A stretch of DNA of 13,873 nt from Candidatus Gorgonimonas leptogorgiae (GCA_929200515.1 CAKNAD010000051.1:1-13873), one strand, 5' to 3'. Shown: positions 1-7,338, numbered from the stretch's first letter. The notes: generated by a model not told the origin, from the letters alone. Translations and numbers: made by a program.

Positions 1-2
1 CT

Positions 3-50
3 AAAAAAATCGATTATCAAATAAAAAATTCCGATGATAAAGATGAATAA
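3..50 (+). CDS. possible 3' end of an unknown gene (partial)
   Basis: Reading frame 3 is open from the window edge to a TAA at 48-50 and would encode a charged tail ending in NSDDKDE. Only 15 codons are visible, so this could be chance. In favour: repeat copy 1 begins right after the stop, much as copy 3 fills the gap between the convergent gspD and pyrE genes. No function can be assigned. Confidence 0.2.
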   Translation, partial: KKIDYQIKNSDDKDE

Positions 51-307
51 CTAGAGTCTATTTTTAGCAAGTAATTTTTGGCTTGTTAAATAAGGCATCT
101 ACTTTAGTTGTTTATATTCGTGCTAAATTAAAAAGTAGTAACACAGTTTAAAAGCCAAAAAACTTGCCAGGTGGGAGCAATTAAAAAGATTTACTTCATC
201 GTTAAAATATCTTGAAATGCAACCAGCATTTTTGCGTTATTTTGCCTTGCATTAAACCATTTTACTTAGCCCTGAAACCTAGCATTTTCATCTACCAGGT
301 GTATATA
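51..307 (+). repeat. TATACA-ended intergenic repeat, copy 1
   Basis: This non-coding repeat matches the reverse complement of 1286-1540 over most of its length by eye. Shared blocks include 123-155 (CTAAATTAAAAAGTA then AACACAGTTTAAAAGC), 188-220 (GATTTACTTCATC then ATCTT and AAATGC) and the end 281-307 (AGCATTTTCATCTACC then AGGTGTATA). A hairpin AAATGC-aacca-GCATTT lies at 215-231 and is kept in copy 2 with a different loop. The right end finishes directly against the stop codon of the ankyrin gene (308-310). The left end (TATACA...GGCAG) seen in copies 3 and 4 is not recognisable here, so this copy is truncated or diverged around 50-60. The family resembles a MITE, meaning a short element moved by a transposase encoded elsewhere; that is inference. 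Confidence 0.75.
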
Positions 308-1096
308 TCACTCTAATACAAAGGGTGTTTTATATTTAATAGAATATAAATCGAGAGGTGTTTTTTGTGAAAATGATTTTTGCCAAGGGTCAATATCACC
401 CTGCTTTAATAATAAACTAACCACATAGTTAAGATCATTCATAACTGCATAATGTAAATAATTCATTCCTTTACTATCTAATGGAATATTATCTGCATCT
501 ACAGGAGCATATGTTAGTAGTATTAAAACAAGTCGTTCTTGCTTATTTTCGATTAAGTAGTTGACAGGTGTTTTGTGCTGATAGTCTTTAGTGTGTAATA
601 AACTTATGCCTGCTTTTGTTTTTGTTAACAGCCTGCAAATGTATTCGTTGCCTAATTTTGCTGCTTCATGTAAAGCGGAGCTACTTTTATAGTTGACATC
701 CATGATTATAGGATGATTATAGTATAACAGCAATTCAATTACTTTAACTTGATTCATGGAGGCTGCTAAAGTTAACATCGATACTCCATCGTTAGTGGTT
801 AATTTATAATAGCTTATTTCGTCTTCTAGGCAAATTTCAATTAACTCTTTGATAATTGGTATGTTGTTCTTAAATACCGCATAAACTATAGGTGAGTTGA
901 AATGTGCGTTAAATTTAGAAAGCCACAGCAAGCGTGCAGTTTTAGTTTCAGCGCGTAGTATAGAGCTTAATTTTTTGCTAGCTTTATTTTCACATGCTAG
1001 GCTGCATATTTCAGTGAAAGTTTCTACATCTGGCAAGCTATAAGCAGCTAAAGCAACAACTAATAAAGCTATCGAAGAAAATATTTTTTTTAGCAT
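308..1096 (-). CDS. exported ankyrin-repeat protein
   Basis: This encodes a 262-residue protein starting at the ATG at 1096. The N-terminus (MLKKIFSS, then a hydrophobic run IALLVVALAAYS) looks like a Sec signal peptide cleaved near residue 17-20. About five ankyrin repeats follow, near residues 67-89, 102-127, 137-161, 172-197 and 208-233, plus a half repeat at 243-257. The hallmarks are (S)ALHEAAKLGNEYICRLL and NYLHYAVMNDLNYVVSLLL. Ankyrin repeats bind other proteins, and no catalytic domain is visible. In host-associated bacteria such proteins are often effectors, but periplasmic ankyrin proteins also exist. No start has a clear Shine-Dalgarno site; an in-frame ATG at 1180 would add 28 mostly hydrophobic residues. 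I prefer 1096 because it gives a canonical signal peptide. The gene and its promoter lie between inverted repeat copies 1 and 2, so they may form a cassette. Confidence 0.8.
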   Translation of the reverse strand: MLKKIFSSIALLVVALAAYSLPDVETFTEICSLACENKASKKLSSILRAETKTARLLWLSKFNAHFNSPIVYAVFKNNIPIIKELIEICLEDEISYYKLTTNDGVSMLTLAASMNQVKVIELLLYYNHPIIMDVNYKSSSALHEAAKLGNEYICRLLTKTKAGISLLHTKDYQHKTPVNYLIENKQERLVLILLTYAPVDADNIPLDSKGMNYLHYAVMNDLNYVVSLLLKQGDIDPWQKSFSQKTPLDLYSIKYKTPFVLE

Positions 1097-1239
1097 ATTT
1101 ATTATTATAATAATTAAATCTATTAATGCTATAAGTAACATTATATTAGGTACAAAATTGATAACGAGGCAAAAAAACATTTAAAATACTATGCAAATTT
1201 ATATCTATTAACATTTGTATAGTTGTTTAATACGTTGGA

Positions 1240-1268
1240 TATTTATATTACACCCCTATTTTTGTCAA
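1240..1268 (-). promoter_or_regulatory. probable promoter of the ankyrin gene
   Basis: On the minus strand a perfect -35 TTGACA (1263-1268) is followed by TAAATA (1240-1245) at 17-base spacing, or TATAAA (1242-1247) at 15. Transcription would start near 1233-1235, leaving a leader of about 140 bases before the preferred ATG. The promoter lies between repeat copy 2 (whose end is at 1286) and the gene. Confidence 0.5.
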
Positions 1269-1285
1269 TATATTCTGGGTTTTAA

Positions 1286-1629
1286 TATACACGTAGAAGA
1301 TGAAAATGCTAGGTTTCCTGGCTAAGTAAAATAGTTGAATTTAAGGCAAAATATTGCCCAAATGCCAGTGCATTTTAAGATGTTTTAATGATGAAGTAAA
1401 TCTTTTAATTGCTCCCACAGGGTAATTTTTAGCTTTTAAACTGTGTTATTACTTTTTAATTTAGCACGGATATAAATAGCTAAAGTAGGAGCCTTGTTTA
1501 ATAAGCTAAAAATTACTTGCTGAAGAGACGTATTTTTAGGCAAAAGGTGTGTAACCCTCGAAACACTACCTTGGCTAAAAACTGATAATCACTCACTGAA
1601 AATTAGTATTTCTAACTGTTATGTATATA
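1286..1629 (-). repeat. TATACA-ended intergenic repeat, copy 2 (longest)
   Basis: This is the inverted counterpart of copy 1 and the longest copy. The end near the ankyrin gene reads TATACACGTAGAAGATG then AAAATGC (1286-1308). The far end (1605-1629) reads GTATTTCTAACTG then TTATGTATATA, matching the left end of copy 3 and the end of copy 4 when reversed. The blocks at 1370-1402 and 1432-1467 match copy 1. The hairpin AAATGC-cagt-GCATTT at 1360-1375 is retained. Read on the minus strand, the stretch 1554-1629 matches the start of copy 3, and the part around 1490-1553 is extra relative to copy 3. That extra part carries a second TTCAGCAAGT...TTTTTAGC block like the one near the terminus. No open reading frame of note is present. 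Confidence 0.75.
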
Positions 1630-1796
1630 TAAGAGCAAAAAAGTCAGGTAAAAACTGAGTAGATTTTTTCCTTATTTTTTCTGTTTTATTGATTTCTAAA
1701 GGGTAAATTTCTGTTAGCATGTTTTAAAATATTTGTAGCTAAATTCAGTAATTTAAGGTGCAAATACTCCGATATTAGAATATTTTTGTAAAAGTA
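1630..1796. other. intergenic stretch with nothing recognised
   Basis: T-rich spacer between repeat copy 2 and the feo promoter. I see no coding frame, convincing hairpin or repeat in it. Confidence 0.5.
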
Positions 1797-1816
1797 GATT
1801 GTAATCATTCTCATTT
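1797..1816 (+). promoter_or_regulatory. Fur box upstream of feoA
   Basis: The reverse complement reads AAATGAGAATGATTACAATC, which closely follows the Fur operator pattern (AATGAGAATGATTATC-like hexamers). It overlaps the -35 element and spacer of the feo promoter, so iron-loaded Fur would block polymerase. feo operons are Fur-repressed in many gammaproteobacteria. Confidence 0.75.
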
Positions 1817-1827
1817 AGGTGTACAAT
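1799..1827 (+). promoter_or_regulatory. feoAB promoter
   Basis: TTGTAA (1799-1804) and TACAAT (1822-1827) are separated by exactly 17 bases and overlap the Fur box. A start near 1834 gives a leader of roughly 155 bases before feoA, long for a simple operon. Confidence 0.6.
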
Positions 1828-1885
1828 TATATTGTGCCTTGATATTAATAGATAGTTAAATTAAATCATACTTTTTTGTTTGGTT

Positions 1886-1914
1886 TATACACGCTTTTAA
1901 GCAAAAAGTGTATA
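1886..1914. repeat. 29-base palindrome in the feoA leader
   Basis: The arms TATACAC (1886-1892) and GTGTATA (1908-1914) are perfectly complementary. The centre holds GCTTTTAAGC, which is itself self-complementary. It would form a hairpin in the feoA mRNA leader about 75 bases before the start codon. The arms match the ends of the intergenic repeats in this window (TATACAC at copies 2 and 4), so it may be a relic or minimal form of that family. A role as an mRNA structure is equally possible. Confidence 0.5.
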
Positions 1915-1990
1915 TAACAAATTTATAACTCTTAGCTTTTTACTTTATAGTCTTATTTAAAGCTTATGCTTTACAAACAGGAGCAATATC

Positions 1991-2218
1991 GTGACTTTAG
2001 ATGGCATTGAACTAGGTCAATCTGTTTCAATATCGCAAATTAACATATTACATGTGAATACTAAGCGCAGACTTCTATCTATGGGCTTTATTCCTGGAGC
2101 TTGTTTAAAGGTTATAGGAATAACTCCATTTCATGGTGCCATTCAAATTAAAATAAAAGGATATTACGTTGCTATAAGGCATAGCGATGCTTCAAATATT
2201 GAGGTTTTCCCGGCATGA
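1991..2218 (+). CDS. feoA: ferrous iron transport protein A
   Basis: This is a 75-residue protein, the same length as E. coli FeoA. It is a small cytoplasmic SH3-like protein that works with the FeoB transporter. The typical core is visible: R26-R27-L-L-S-M-G-F-I-P-G, followed by beta strands ending in VAIRHSDASNIEV. The start is GTG, chosen because CAGGAG (1978-1983) lies 7 bases upstream and the length then fits the family. The last codon and stop overlap the feoB start in an ATGA, implying coupled translation. Expression is probably iron-repressed through the Fur box at 1797-1816. No feoC follows feoB. Confidence 0.95.
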   Translation: MTLDGIELGQSVSISQINILHVNTKRRLLSMGFIPGACLKVIGITPFHGAIQIKIKGYYVAIRHSDASNIEVFPA

Positions 2219-4485
2219 AAACTCCTATAGTAGCATTAGTAGGAAACCCTAATTGTGGTAAATCCACTTTATTTAACCTGTTAACTGGCTGCAATCAGCA
2301 GACAGGAAACTGGAATGGAGTAACAACTTGCAAAAAGCACGGATATTATAAGCACTGTGCTCAAAATATTAATATTGTAGATCTACCAGGAATCTACCAT
2401 CTTGAAAACGCATCACATAATTTTATAAATGATGAAAGTGTTACCTGTAATTTCATCTTTACAGAAGATATCGACGTTATTATAAACGTTATAGACTCCT
2501 CTAATTTAGAGCGTAGCTTGTATTTAACATCACAATTACAAGATTTAGATACTACTGTAATTATTCTCTTAAACATGGTAGATATTAGTAAAAAATTAGG
2601 AGTAACCATAGATGCCAATAAGCTTGCAGTAGACTCCGGTTGTCAAGTAATACCAACCGAATTAACAACAAAAACAAATATTATTGATTTAAAAAATGCT
2701 ATAAATAAAGCTATACTGCAAACTAAAAAAGTAGCAGTAACTAAGTTAACATATTTAGATAAAAAAATAGAAAATGCTATAGAAGAAATACAAAAACATT
2801 CTATGTTTAGTTATACAGATAGCAATAAAAGATGGCATGCAATACAAACTTTAGAAGGTGTAAATAGTAGTGGTTCAGCATTAGAAAACAAAGCTAAATA
2901 TCTTCGAGATAACTTAACAAGTATAGAAAATAAAGAAATAGATATCATCATAGCAAGTAGAAGATATGAAAAAATTAACAAAATAGTTTCTAGAGTACAA
3001 TCCCGAAAAAATAATAATACAAAGTGTACTAACTCTATTATAGATGGATATGTATTGCATAAAATATTAGGGATTCCTATATTTTTAGGTATGATGTATC
3101 TTGTATTTCTAGTTTCCACATCTGCAAGTAAAATATTTAGCGAATGTTTTGAAATGTTGTCTGATGTAATATTTGTAGATGGCAGTAAATTTATTTTAAC
3201 CCAACTATCAGCACCGCAGCTAGCTAGTGATATTTTATCCGATGGCATAGGGGGTAGCATAAAAGCGATATCTGCTTTTATTCCGACGATATTTTTATTA
3301 TTTTGTTTTTTATCTGCATTAGAAAAGTCTGGGTATATGGCTCGAGCTGTAGTAATTGTTGATAAACTTATGTCGTTTTTAGGTTTACCTGGCAAGGCTT
3401 TTGTTCCTATGTTAATAGGATTTGGGTGTAATGTTCCCGCAATAATGGCAGCTAGAACCATGGAAAATCAAAGAGACAAACTGCTAACAATATCAATGAT
3501 TCCATTTATGTCTTGTAGTGCTAGATTACCCGTTTTTACTTTATTTGCTTCTTTGTTTTTTCCTCAAAATTCTGCTGGAGTAATATTTTTATTGTATGTT
3601 TGTGGTATTTTAGCTGCTATATTGACCGCTTTTGTTATGAAAAAAAGTATTTTAGGGCGTTACCCACAAAGTATAAACTTTATAGAGTTGGGTAATTATC
3701 AGTTACCACCATTTAAAGAAATATTATTTAGCTCGTGGGTTAAAACTAAAAGCTTTGTCTTGAAAGCTGGAAAACTAATTATAATAATAACATTTATTTT
3801 AAATTTACTTGGTTCTATAAAAACAGATGGTTCTTTTAATAAGCAAGGTATTCAAAATTCATTATTAAGTTATGTAGGTAAATCTATTACGCCTGTTTTC
3901 AATGGTATGGGAATAGATAATGACAACTGGCCAGCGACTGTTGGAATAATAACTGGTTTTTTAGCGAAAGAAACAGTGGTAGGAACAGTAAAAGCATTAT
4001 ATGCAGGTACTAATGAAGAGTCAACAAGTGATGCTTCTTATAACGTTACTGATAAAATAATAGTAGCTGTGTCCACTATACCAGATAATTTCGTAGAGTT
4101 TTTTAATCTATCTCATGAGTCTGAGGGGGTATCTGCTCCCTATGCTGATGAAATGAATAGTAATATTATAAAATCATTTGGCTCAATTCATGCAGTTATT
4201 GCTTATTTATTATTTATTTTGCTTTATACCCCTTGTATTGCAGTTATAGGTATTATAAGCAAGGAAATTTCTACTATATGGTCCGCTATAATAAGCATTT
4301 GGAGTTTATTTTTAGCATACGCAACAGCTACGTTATATTATCAATTATCTATTGTTTATATCCAGCCTGGAGTAACTTTTGTATGGATTTTAAGTATTAG
4401 CATATTTATCTTAATGTTTATGATATTAATCAGAAAGTATACTCAAAGAGTCATATTGCTAGATTCAAAATTATATGTTTCTTAA
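2215..4485 (+). CDS. feoB: ferrous iron transport protein B (G-protein-coupled Fe2+ permease)
   Basis: This 756-residue inner-membrane protein imports Fe2+. The N-terminal G domain has G1 GNPNCGKS at residues 10-17, a G2 threonine in GVTT (35-38), G3 DLPG (56-59) and G4 NMVD (120-123). The helical guanine-dissociation-inhibitor-like region spans roughly 170-270. From about residue 280 multiple membrane helices follow. They include the Gate-type motif GFGCNVPAIMAART near 402-415, whose cysteine is a proposed pore residue in this family, and GFLAKETVVGTV near 581. The length is close to E. coli FeoB (773) and no domain appears to be missing. It is translationally coupled to feoA and under the same Fur-controlled promoter. 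It converges on the cysB-like gene with only 48 bases between stops. Confidence 0.97.
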   Translation: MKTPIVALVGNPNCGKSTLFNLLTGCNQQTGNWNGVTTCKKHGYYKHCAQNINIVDLPGIYHLENASHNFINDESVTCNFIFTEDIDVIINVIDSSNLERSLYLTSQLQDLDTTVIILLNMVDISKKLGVTIDANKLAVDSGCQVIPTELTTKTNIIDLKNAINKAILQTKKVAVTKLTYLDKKIENAIEEIQKHSMFSYTDSNKRWHAIQTLEGVNSSGSALENKAKYLRDNLTSIENKEIDIIIASRRYEKINKIVSRVQSRKNNNTKCTNSIIDGYVLHKILGIPIFLGMMYLVFLVSTSASKIFSECFEMLSDVIFVDGSKFILTQLSAPQLASDILSDGIGGSIKAISAFIPTIFLLFCFLSALEKSGYMARAVVIVDKLMSFLGLPGKAFVPMLIGFGCNVPAIMAARTMENQRDKLLTISMIPFMSCSARLPVFTLFASLFFPQNSAGVIFLLYVCGILAAILTAFVMKKSILGRYPQSINFIELGNYQLPPFKEILFSSWVKTKSFVLKAGKLIIIITFILNLLGSIKTDGSFNKQGIQNSLLSYVGKSITPVFNGMGIDNDNWPATVGIITGFLAKETVVGTVKALYAGTNEESTSDASYNVTDKIIVAVSTIPDNFVEFFNLSHESEGVSAPYADEMNSNIIKSFGSIHAVIAYLLFILLYTPCIAVIGIISKEISTIWSAIISIWSLFLAYATATLYYQLSIVYIQPGVTFVWILSISIFILMFMILIRKYTQRVILLDSKLYVS

Positions 4486-4513
4486 AAGCTCTCTAAATAT
4501 TTTATTTGTTGAG

Positions 4514-4534
4514 GCTATCAGAAGTATTGATAGC
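4514..4534. terminator. hairpin between feoB and the cysB-like gene
   Basis: GCTATCA (4514-4520) pairs perfectly with TGATAGC (4528-4534) across a 7-base loop. The hairpin sits between two convergent genes and overlaps the stop codon of the minus-strand gene. Neither side has a strong U-tract, so efficient intrinsic termination is uncertain. Confidence 0.4.
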
Positions 4535-5508
4535 TAGTAAATGCAAATATTATCTGTTTTCAAGGTTGTCTCTTGTTTGTTATGGTCTTGTTCCCCTATT
4601 AGTTCAATAAGCCTATTTTTAGTTAAATGTGGCGCTATTAACTCAACAAAGCTATACATATAATCTCGAAAAAACGCACCCTTGTGAAAAGCAATAAAAG
4701 TGGTAGAAAGATCAAAGATGTGTGAAGCATCTATTATATTTAAATCTGCATCTAAGTTATGGTCGTATTCCAAGTAGGCAATAATCCCTACCCCTAAATT
4801 CATACGCACATAGTTTTTAATAGAGTTGGTATCCATTGATGTGAAGATGATTTGCGGAGATATTCCAGCTTTATAGAAAGCTTGATCTATAGAGGTACGG
4901 CCATTGCAATGTTTCGTATATGTCAATAAGTTATAGCTAGATAATACTTGTATATTGAAGTTGATCATTTGGGTTAATGGATGGTTTTTAGGTGTTATTA
5001 GTGATAATTTCCAATGAAAGCAGGGTAACACGAGTCTATTGTTGTTATTTTTTGCTTCTGAAGAAAAGATAGCAAAATCATAATTATCATCTAAAAGGTC
5101 TTGAATAATGCTAGTATCTGGTATGTTGTGTATTTTTAACGATATTTCTGGAAACTTGCTAATAAATTGTTTTATTACATTTATTGGTATATATCTTTTT
5201 TGAGTTTGGGTAGTGGCAATATCAAGACACCCCTTTTTTTCGTTATTATATTCCTCTGCTATTTTTTTTATATCATCGATTTTATATAAAATTTTGTTAA
5301 TTTTATCAATTATTTTTTTTCCTGCAAATGTAGTTTTTTTAAGGTGTTTGCCATTTCTATAAAAGATTTCTGTTCCTAACTCTTCCTCAAGTAAGCGGAT
5401 TTGCTTACTGATTCCAGGTTGTGATGTGTGAAGTTTTTTCGCAGTAAGGGATACATTGAGATTGTTACGAAATACCTCTATTGTATACTTTAGTTGTTTT
5501 AGGTTCAT
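4534..5508 (-). CDS. cysB: CysB-like LysR-family transcriptional regulator
   Basis: This is a 324-residue protein, identical in length to E. coli CysB, the activator of sulfate assimilation and cysteine synthesis genes that responds to N-acetylserine. The N-terminal helix-turn-helix (about 18-45, with SQPGISKQIRLLEEELG) and the co-inducer domain (about 93-300, with YVRMNLGVGI) align along their length. The ligand-site signature ATTQTQKRY keeps T100, T102 and Q103. Two other positions known to contact the anion in CysB are changed: T149 is Ser and T202 is Asn (CNGR instead of FTGR). The start is the ATG at 5508, preceded by GGAG at 6-base spacing; a TTG at 5520 is in frame but contains the ribosome site. 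A TTGACT at 5549-5554 may be its -35. No cysteine biosynthesis gene is nearby. The paralogue Cbl is the main alternative. Confidence 0.85.
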   Translation of the reverse strand: MNLKQLKYTIEVFRNNLNVSLTAKKLHTSQPGISKQIRLLEEELGTEIFYRNGKHLKKTTFAGKKIIDKINKILYKIDDIKKIAEEYNNEKKGCLDIATTQTQKRYIPINVIKQFISKFPEISLKIHNIPDTSIIQDLLDDNYDFAIFSSEAKNNNNRLVLPCFHWKLSLITPKNHPLTQMINFNIQVLSSYNLLTYTKHCNGRTSIDQAFYKAGISPQIIFTSMDTNSIKNYVRMNLGVGIIAYLEYDHNLDADLNIIDASHIFDLSTTFIAFHKGAFFRDYMYSFVELIAPHLTKNRLIELIGEQDHNKQETTLKTDNICIY

Positions 5509-5683
5509 TATTATCTCCAAGTTTAATCTATGTTCTGATAATAAATATAGTCAAAGTTACGAGATAATGTGATTTATTATTAAGTTTTGGTTGGTTTAAG
5601 AGCTAATACTTGTGTTTGTAGTTTTGATCGGCTATCAAAAGGTATGTTTTCATAACAAAATATACTTTCCTTTTATATTACTC

Positions 5684-5712
5684 TTTAAAAGTGCTTAAGA
5701 AAATAGTATAAT
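5684..5712 (+). promoter_or_regulatory. nhaA promoter
   Basis: A perfect -10 TATAAT (5707-5712) with TTTAAA (5684-5689) 17 bases upstream. Transcription from about 5719 leaves a leader of about 37 bases carrying AAGGAG. Confidence 0.65.
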
Positions 5713-5755
5713 GACCAACATAATTATTTAATGAAGATAACTTAAAGGAGATAAA

Positions 5756-7000
5756 ATGCATAGTAGTTATGTGGATAAATTTTTTAAAAAAGACTATGCG
5801 GTGAGTGTTTTATTATTTGCCTGTACTTTTTTTGCACTAATTTTGGTTAATTCTCCTCTTGGAAAATACTATAACGCTTTTCTAAATACTCCCGTTGAAT
5901 TAACCATTGGACCAATTGAGCTACACAAAGATGTTCTTTTATGGATAAATGACGGATTAATGGGTTTATTTTTTCTTAATGTAGGGTTAGAAATAAAAAA
6001 AGAAGTCCTAATAGGAGAGTTACGTAGTATTAAGAATATAATGTTGCCTGTATTAGGTGCTATTGGTGGAATAGTTGTGCCAGCATTGATTTTTTATGGG
6101 TTTACTCATAATGACCCAGTAGCATTAAAAGGATGGGCTATTCCAGCTGCAACCGATATAGCTTTTGCTGTTGGGGTAATATCTATTTTAGGAAAACGAG
6201 TGCCGTCATCGCTAAAAACATTTTTATTAACGCTAGCTATTGTCGATGATTTAGGGGCTATTTTAATCATTGCTTTTTTCTATACAGCAAAAATATCTTT
6301 GTTTTCTCTAGCTGTAGCACTAGGATGTTTTGTCGGTTTATTAATATTAAACTTGTTGCATATTAGAAAGCTTTTTTGGTATTCCATACTAGGTTTATGT
6401 ATGTGGGTAGCTTTGTTAAAATCAGGAATTCATGCAACCTTAGCAGGAGTATTGATTGCAATGACAATTCCACAAGAAGTCAAATGCAAAGACAAAAACC
6501 AAACCGAGAAAAAAAGCTATTCCCCTTTAGCTAGTTTAACTTCTATATTGCATGATAAAGTAAATTATTTTGTATTGCCTTTATTTGCTTTTACTAATTC
6601 TGGGGTGGTATTTAAAGACCTAGATGCTAACGATTTATCATCGCCTATCACTTTAGGTATTATAGCTGCATTATTTTTTGGTAAACAATTAGGGGTGTTT
6701 TTATTTAGCTATATAGGAACAAAACTAAAAATAACGAAACTACCCGAGAATACAACATGGTTACAATTATATGGTGCTGCTATTTTATGTGGTATAGGGT
6801 TTACTATGAGTTTATTTATTAGTTCTTTAGCTTTTGAGGGTTCTTTATCTCATATTATTGATGCCAACAGAGTGGGAATATTAATAGGATCAATGCTATC
6901 GGCAATAGCTGGTGTTTTTGTTCTTAAGCTTGCTTCTAACAAACCAAAAGTTAATTGCTTAAAAGATATATCTTTAAATATTAGCAGTAAGGACATGTAA
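5756..7000 (+). CDS. nhaA: Na+/H+ antiporter NhaA
   Basis: This 414-residue inner-membrane protein exchanges two protons for one Na+ (or Li+) and serves salt and alkaline pH homeostasis. It has about 12 membrane helices. The transport residues are intact: D134 in ATDIAFAVG (E. coli D133), D164-D165 in AIVDDLGAI (E. coli D163/D164) and K310 in FGKQLG (E. coli K300). The conserved stretch LPLFAFTNSGV begins near residue 274, and CGIGFTMSLFI lies in the last quarter. The start is supported by AAGGAG five bases upstream. The protein is about 26 residues longer than E. coli NhaA, partly from a lysine-rich loop near 243-254 and a longer C-terminal tail. It is monocistronic: cysB is divergent upstream, and a repeat copy separates it from gspC. 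Confidence 0.97.
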   Translation: MHSSYVDKFFKKDYAVSVLLFACTFFALILVNSPLGKYYNAFLNTPVELTIGPIELHKDVLLWINDGLMGLFFLNVGLEIKKEVLIGELRSIKNIMLPVLGAIGGIVVPALIFYGFTHNDPVALKGWAIPAATDIAFAVGVISILGKRVPSSLKTFLLTLAIVDDLGAILIIAFFYTAKISLFSLAVALGCFVGLLILNLLHIRKLFWYSILGLCMWVALLKSGIHATLAGVLIAMTIPQEVKCKDKNQTEKKSYSPLASLTSILHDKVNYFVLPLFAFTNSGVVFKDLDANDLSSPITLGIIAALFFGKQLGVFLFSYIGTKLKITKLPENTTWLQLYGAAILCGIGFTMSLFISSLAFEGSLSHIIDANRVGILIGSMLSAIAGVFVLKLASNKPKVNCLKDISLNISSKDM

Positions 7001-7025
7001 AATAAAGGTTTTTCTTGTTATCTTG

Positions 7026-7277
7026 TTTTATGGATGATAAAATAACTAGCAGTTACTTGGCTGTATGTAGATACTTGCTTAAATATTATTAACAGACGCA
7101 TATTCTACAAATGCAGTTATTGTTTTTAACTGTTTAAAATAGTGTTTAATTTAGAGGTAAAATATCTACTTGCTGAAAAAAACAATTTTCAGGTAAAAAA
7201 TATCGAGATCGCAACTTAAAATAATTACTAATTAAGTGCTATATATACGCGTAGCATTTCCAACTGCCACGTGTATA
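7026..7277 (-). repeat. TATACA-ended intergenic repeat, copy 4 (diverged)
   Basis: The end at 7254-7277 reads GCATTTCCAACTGCC then ACGTGTATA. Its reverse complement differs from the left end of copy 3 at only a few positions. Inside, on the minus strand, are TTTTCAGCAAGT-like and CTAAATTAAA...ACAGTTAAAA blocks shared with copies 1-3. The other end, near 7026-7060 (GATGATAAAAT, CTAGCAGTTACTTGGC), resembles the copy 2 end GATGAAAAT, CTAGGTTTCCTGGC, but its TATACA terminus has decayed. An AT-rich hairpin TTTTAT-ggatg-ATAAAA at 7026-7042 could weakly terminate nhaA. This copy fills most of the 338-base nhaA-gspC gap. I saw no other feature in that gap. Confidence 0.55.
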
Positions 7278-7338
7278 GTTTTATAAATATTTGTAATATT
7301 TTTATTAATTTCATTCTAATTGTTTATAGGCTATAAAA

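Noticed and set aside
51..307. CRISPR array or tRNA in the repeat-containing gaps
   Set aside because: The repeats are dispersed and about 250-345 bases long, not short regularly spaced units, and no cloverleaf was found.
1097..1180. Upstream ATG at 1180 for the ankyrin gene
   Set aside because: It would place a second hydrophobic stretch ahead of a canonical signal peptide. Kept only as an alternative because no start has a clear ribosome site.
1966..2010. Tiny plus-strand frame of 14 codons overlapping the feoA start (possible leader peptide)
   Set aside because: No ribosome site before its ATG, and the frame is short enough to be chance in this AT-rich leader.
2394..3461. Minus-strand open frames within feoB (2394-2618 and 2811-3461)
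   Set aside because: They lie wholly inside feoB, whose family motifs run through both regions, and their translations look like antisense shadow.
5509..5520. Upstream TTG start for the cysB-like gene at 5520
   Set aside because: The four extra codons overlap the GGAG that serves the ATG at 5508, and starting at 5508 gives exactly the CysB length of 324.
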